Part shown: in pieces, positions 61,001-64,000 of the stretch | Layout of the letters: every line of letters begins with the position of its first letter | Numbering within the stretch: position 1 is the first letter of the stretch | NCBI GenBank assembly: GCA_037903475.1 | Contig: JBAJFG010000637.1 | Coordinates: 310,001-374,000, forward strand | From: Ancylostoma caninum | Taxonomy: Eukaryota; Nematoda; Chromadorea; Rhabditida; Ancylostomatidae | Direction of reading: 5' to 3' | DNA length: 64,000 nt | Notes under the pieces: generated by a model | What the model was told of the DNA's origin: nothing | The model's input: only the letters and a program-made list of their open reading frames with translations | The model's database searches: none | Program-made: the position numbers and the translations under genes

Positions 61001-62530
61001 ACTCTGTAATGGAAGAGTTTGAATGCTTAGTCATCAAGCAGTCTTTTCGAAGATGTCGTCATCAGTAAATCACCTCTTCTCTTCTTCTACAACAAGTTAT
61101 TAAGGAAAGCATGAAAATAATGATTAGACTTATAAGATCTATTAACAAGAACATCTGGCTGAAATGATCGATTTCGTGGTTTGAGGGTTTGCAAGAGTGC
61201 TACCCTTTGAGGTGGACTCACGTTAAGTGAGCACCGAATAGATAGGAATTTGTATGCAAATGGACCTTACTTGTTAGATATTTGTTTTTGTTGTTCTACG
61301 AGCGTTATATCAGTGATTGCTGATTTCATCTATTGATAAGAATGGTCGGTCATTCGATGACCAGACATAAGCAGCAATTTTGGCGTGGGTCTGATAGAGG
61401 CAATTTCTACTAGATGCGTGCGTTTGACGTGCGTGCGTCTATATAATGAAGGATAGGGCTAGTCGCGTCGCTGACGGAGCTCAGACGCATGCGTTCACCG
61501 CCTTACGGAGCGCACGCATCTTTCTCGTTGAGGATGAACACACAACGTTGACCGGTCTTATCCTCCTCCCCCACCTTCGAGAATGGATCAGCAAGTTTTT
61601 CGAAAATACTTCATAGAAATGGAAAAATAGATCCTTTTTGTTTCTTTTTGCTAATATTTTCATAATTAATTATGCGGGTTCAAGATCAGTTTTGAGAACT
61701 ATTTCTGAAATTCCGGCGGTCATCGTCACCTTTTGTCGGAGACCTCATTTAAACATCTCTTCTCCACTCCGTCTCCATTCCCCATTAGTTACTATATATG
61801 CGTTTGAATGTTTTGGCTTCACCGCCTTTTGCTTCCTTCCCATGTACAGATCCTACTACATCAGATGTCGATATTTCTAAAAGTATTTTACGAATGCTTT
61901 CCTTCTGAGTTCCGAGAAAAAAGTGGGAAGGGTAGAAAAAAAGAAGACATTACCCGGAAATCACTGAGAGTTTACTCGAACTTGAGGTGAGATTTACCAG
62001 CCGCTGTGAAAATATAGGGTATAGGAATTATGCGATTTCAGTTGAAGATGAGTCGGAAACCGACAAAATCTCGCGGAAATGCGACAACACAAACATTTCT
62101 CAAATTTTCTTGAATTTGTACAGAAACCGCTGATATATAGGTGAAAGAGGAGGGACGATTTTCAAATGGTTTCACCTGAATTATTACATCCGTATGCTAC
62201 CACCTATTGAAAGTTATATTTGGTTCTGCAGTGAAGTGCGAATGAGCAAACCAGAAATGCAGAGGTGGTACGTGGTTGTTTTGAAAAACACTGATATCAG
62301 AACACAGAACACTTTGAAGACCGATGTACATTTTATTATGACATACATATCACAAAGGTTTAAGATCGAGCAAATGCAGGAAACACATTTTTGGCAGAGC
62401 TAGAGGTAGTGTAGGCATAGGATCGGTTGTAGTTTTAATAACTTCACATTCTAACATCGCTAGATTTCTTTCTCTAGAGGGTAGAAGAGATTTTGCCGTA
62501 AGTACATTCCTTCAGTATTTATCCAGTCGG
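61001..62530. other. Region upstream of the acidic gene, downstream of the LACT gene
   Basis: It contains the truncated inverted-repeat relic at 61409-61500 and no exon I can support. The first exon of the acidic-protein gene (minus) should lie here. Confidence 0.35.
61409..61500. mobile_element. Truncated relative of the 46040-46260 inverted-repeat element
   Basis: CTAGATGCGTGCGTTTGACG and the following GTGCGTCTATATAATGAAGG block match the left half of the 46-kb element; the GAGCTCAGACGCATGCGTTC block matches its centre. The right end is not preserved. Confidence 0.5.
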
Positions 62531-64000
62531 CTACTGCTTTTGTAACACGTCATAGACGGCTTTTTGTATCCGGGCGTAGGTACGGCAGCGGTCGAACAGG
62601 CCTGCTTTCAAACCGTTTGTGACGTACGCGATGACGACCTTGTTCTTAAGGTCGAAAACCACTTGTTGGCAGCCGTGGCCCGTGTGTCCGATCATGAGCT
62701 CGGTCTGAAAAGATTCAAGGTAAAAGTAGCTGACAATGGAGAATTCGCGGCTACGTGGCTAGGAAATTTCATCACAATTTTTTTTCAAAAAGATACATGA
62801 TCGTATTGCAGTGTGAGAAATTTTTGAAAGAAGAGAAAAAAAAATAATAAAATGAAAAAGAAAAAACTCATGTAAATCTAAACTGCAAGTTGTAGTTCCC
62901 ATGTTTCTGTGATATATTCATCATCGATACTACCGAGGATAAGCATCACATTTACATCACATCTACCCAGGGTAAGCGTGCATCACATTTACACTGACAG
63001 ATTTATTTACATATACCTACTAGTTTTCTATTTTACTTTTTTATCTACTATGTAGGGTAAATGTGTCAACGCCCCCAAGTTGACCCTGTGGTTTGGAGGC
63101 ATCCACACGTTCACCCTGGGTGATTACAACGATGCAAGCCCGCCCTGGACAATGTGGTGAACAAATAAAGGTGGAGATAATATGCACACGCATGCATCAT
63201 AAAAAGTTTGGTTCACACACAATCTCACACCTATGCGTATGGTTACCCATGGGTAGCAGGTGGATAAAAACAACGTCCCTTCACGTACGGGTAGACATTC
63301 TGATGGGTGGTGAGAGCTAAATTTGAGTAGGTTAGCACGTTTACCATGGGTAATTATATGTACAGTGGACCTCAATGACGGTGGCCCATCTGCGGCCTCG
63401 GGAAGAACGCCGCGCAACCGTGCCGCGCGCACCGGGATCGGAGTCGTCTGCAGCCGGAATGCTATTACTAGGCGCTTTTCTACTCGATTCGGTCGAAAAT
63501 CCCTAAAACGTGTAGAAAAGTTGCTAGGAATAGCATAACAGACGCAGAAGACATCGGCCATGGTCCGCGCGGCGCGGCTGCGCGGCGTCCTTCTCGAGGT
63601 CGGAAATGGGCCACCGTTATTGACGTCCACTGTAAACTACTTAGAATTAGTTTAGTTTTCGTTTCATGCTCTATCCTTATATGAAAACTAATCAGTGTAA
63701 TAAGTTTCTTCCTGCACTCATCAGTAAAGTAGAAGAAACTTCTTGAATGTGTAATGTGTTAAATTTGACATATTTTTGTATAAAATTAGAATTATAGTTG
63801 TATAAATTGTGACGTAACCTCGTTAATGCATGCGACCCATGCGATCTCTCGAGTAGAAGTGCACTAGCATCAGTTTCTTGTACAGAAAAAAACCACACTA
63901 ATCACTTACTTCATCACCAAGCAATGGCGCATAGAAGAAACCGTGTCCTTTGACAGCGTGCATCTGTAGCACGAAATCTGTTTCGTTGTTTACCGGTTTC
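62531..64000 (-). CDS. Beta-lactamase-like (LACT family) protein, C-terminal exons (partial)
   Basis: Two exons (minus): the last, 62704-62531, ends in TAG; the previous one ends at a gtaagt donor (63910) and runs off the window edge (64000). The upstream piece contains MHAVKGHGFFYAPLLGDE, followed after splicing by TELMIGHTGHGCQQVVFDLK, then VVIAYVTNGLKAGLF and ARIQKAVYDVLQKQ. The G-H-x-G-x-G-x-Q motif followed by a D..N/K..AY..NG strand is the C-terminal signature of the serine beta-lactamase-like hydrolases expanded in nematodes (LACT genes) and related to LACTB. Their substrate is not known. The catalytic SxxK and YxN motifs would lie upstream of the window. Confidence 0.85.
62705..63909 (-). 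other. LACT gene intron with MITE ends
   Basis: A 1.2-kb intron. It includes the 270-bp MITE at 63363-63632 and several ACCCAGGGTAA/ACCCTGGGT words of the 38228-38355 family, near 62967, 63052, 63110 and 63244. Confidence 0.6.
63363..63632. mobile_element. 270-bp Tc/mariner-like MITE, copy 2
   Basis: Same length and ends (CAGTGGACCTCAATGACGGT) as the copy at 53391-53660, again flanked by TA (63361-63362 and 63633-63634). The arms share GGTGGCCCAT and the GCGCGGCGT blocks. The interior is diverged between the two copies. Confidence 0.88.

Noticed and set aside
1..64000. tRNA, rRNA, SL RNA genes, let-7/lin-4 type microRNAs, CRISPR arrays and bacterial operons
   Set aside because: I looked for B-box-like GGTTCRA words, 5S/SL core words and regularly spaced repeats and found nothing convincing; prokaryotic features do not fit this DNA.

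Overview
The window is animal nuclear DNA and is best read as a nematode genome, most likely a strongylid (hookworm-like) worm. Genes are split by many short GT-AG introns with TTTCAG-type acceptors. The recognisable proteins have clear Caenorhabditis-type counterparts (a TM9SF3-like protein, an EGL-18/ELT-6 GATA factor, DDB1, IMP4, a LACT family protein). Some acceptors lie a few bases before or directly at the ATG, as in SL trans-spliced genes. The species is inferred from style only.

Layout. 1-1500: 3' end of a TM9SF3-like gene (+). 2525-10863: an eight-exon EGL-18/ELT-6 type GATA transcription factor (-); its zinc finger sits in two small exons isolated by large introns. 10864-29938 and 36594-47240: about 30 kb without a gene that I can support, holding GC-rich blocks (several with clustered GATAA sites), short inverted-repeat elements and simple repeats. 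29939-36593: a 6.6-kb Penelope-like retroelement (PLE) insertion bounded by a 9-11 bp target-site duplication. 47760-56339: a complete 31-exon ddb-1 gene (-, 1122 codons plus stop). 56973-59550: a complete 8-exon imp-4 gene (+, 294 aa), head-to-head with ddb-1. 60436-61000: internal exons of an unrecognised acidic/lysine-rich protein (-). 62531-64000: 3' end of a beta-lactamase-like LACT gene (-), cut by the window edge.

The most striking system is the PLE. One copy is an uninterrupted 896-aa reverse transcriptase/GIY-YIG protein (-). It is followed head-to-tail (period 2999 bp) by a second long-repeat unit with a C-terminal endonuclease fragment. That unit is joined head-to-head to a third, broken copy (+). 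Each unit carries a minimal hammerhead ribozyme. The same fold, with compensatory base changes in stems I and II and a palindromic stem III, can be read at independent loci (about 508-546, 53808-53844 and, decayed, 24976-25012). The element at 52952-53887, inside a ddb-1 intron, repeats the same outward-facing inverted layout in miniature, and a 270-bp TA-flanked MITE has inserted between its arms; a second 270-bp copy of that MITE lies in the LACT intron.
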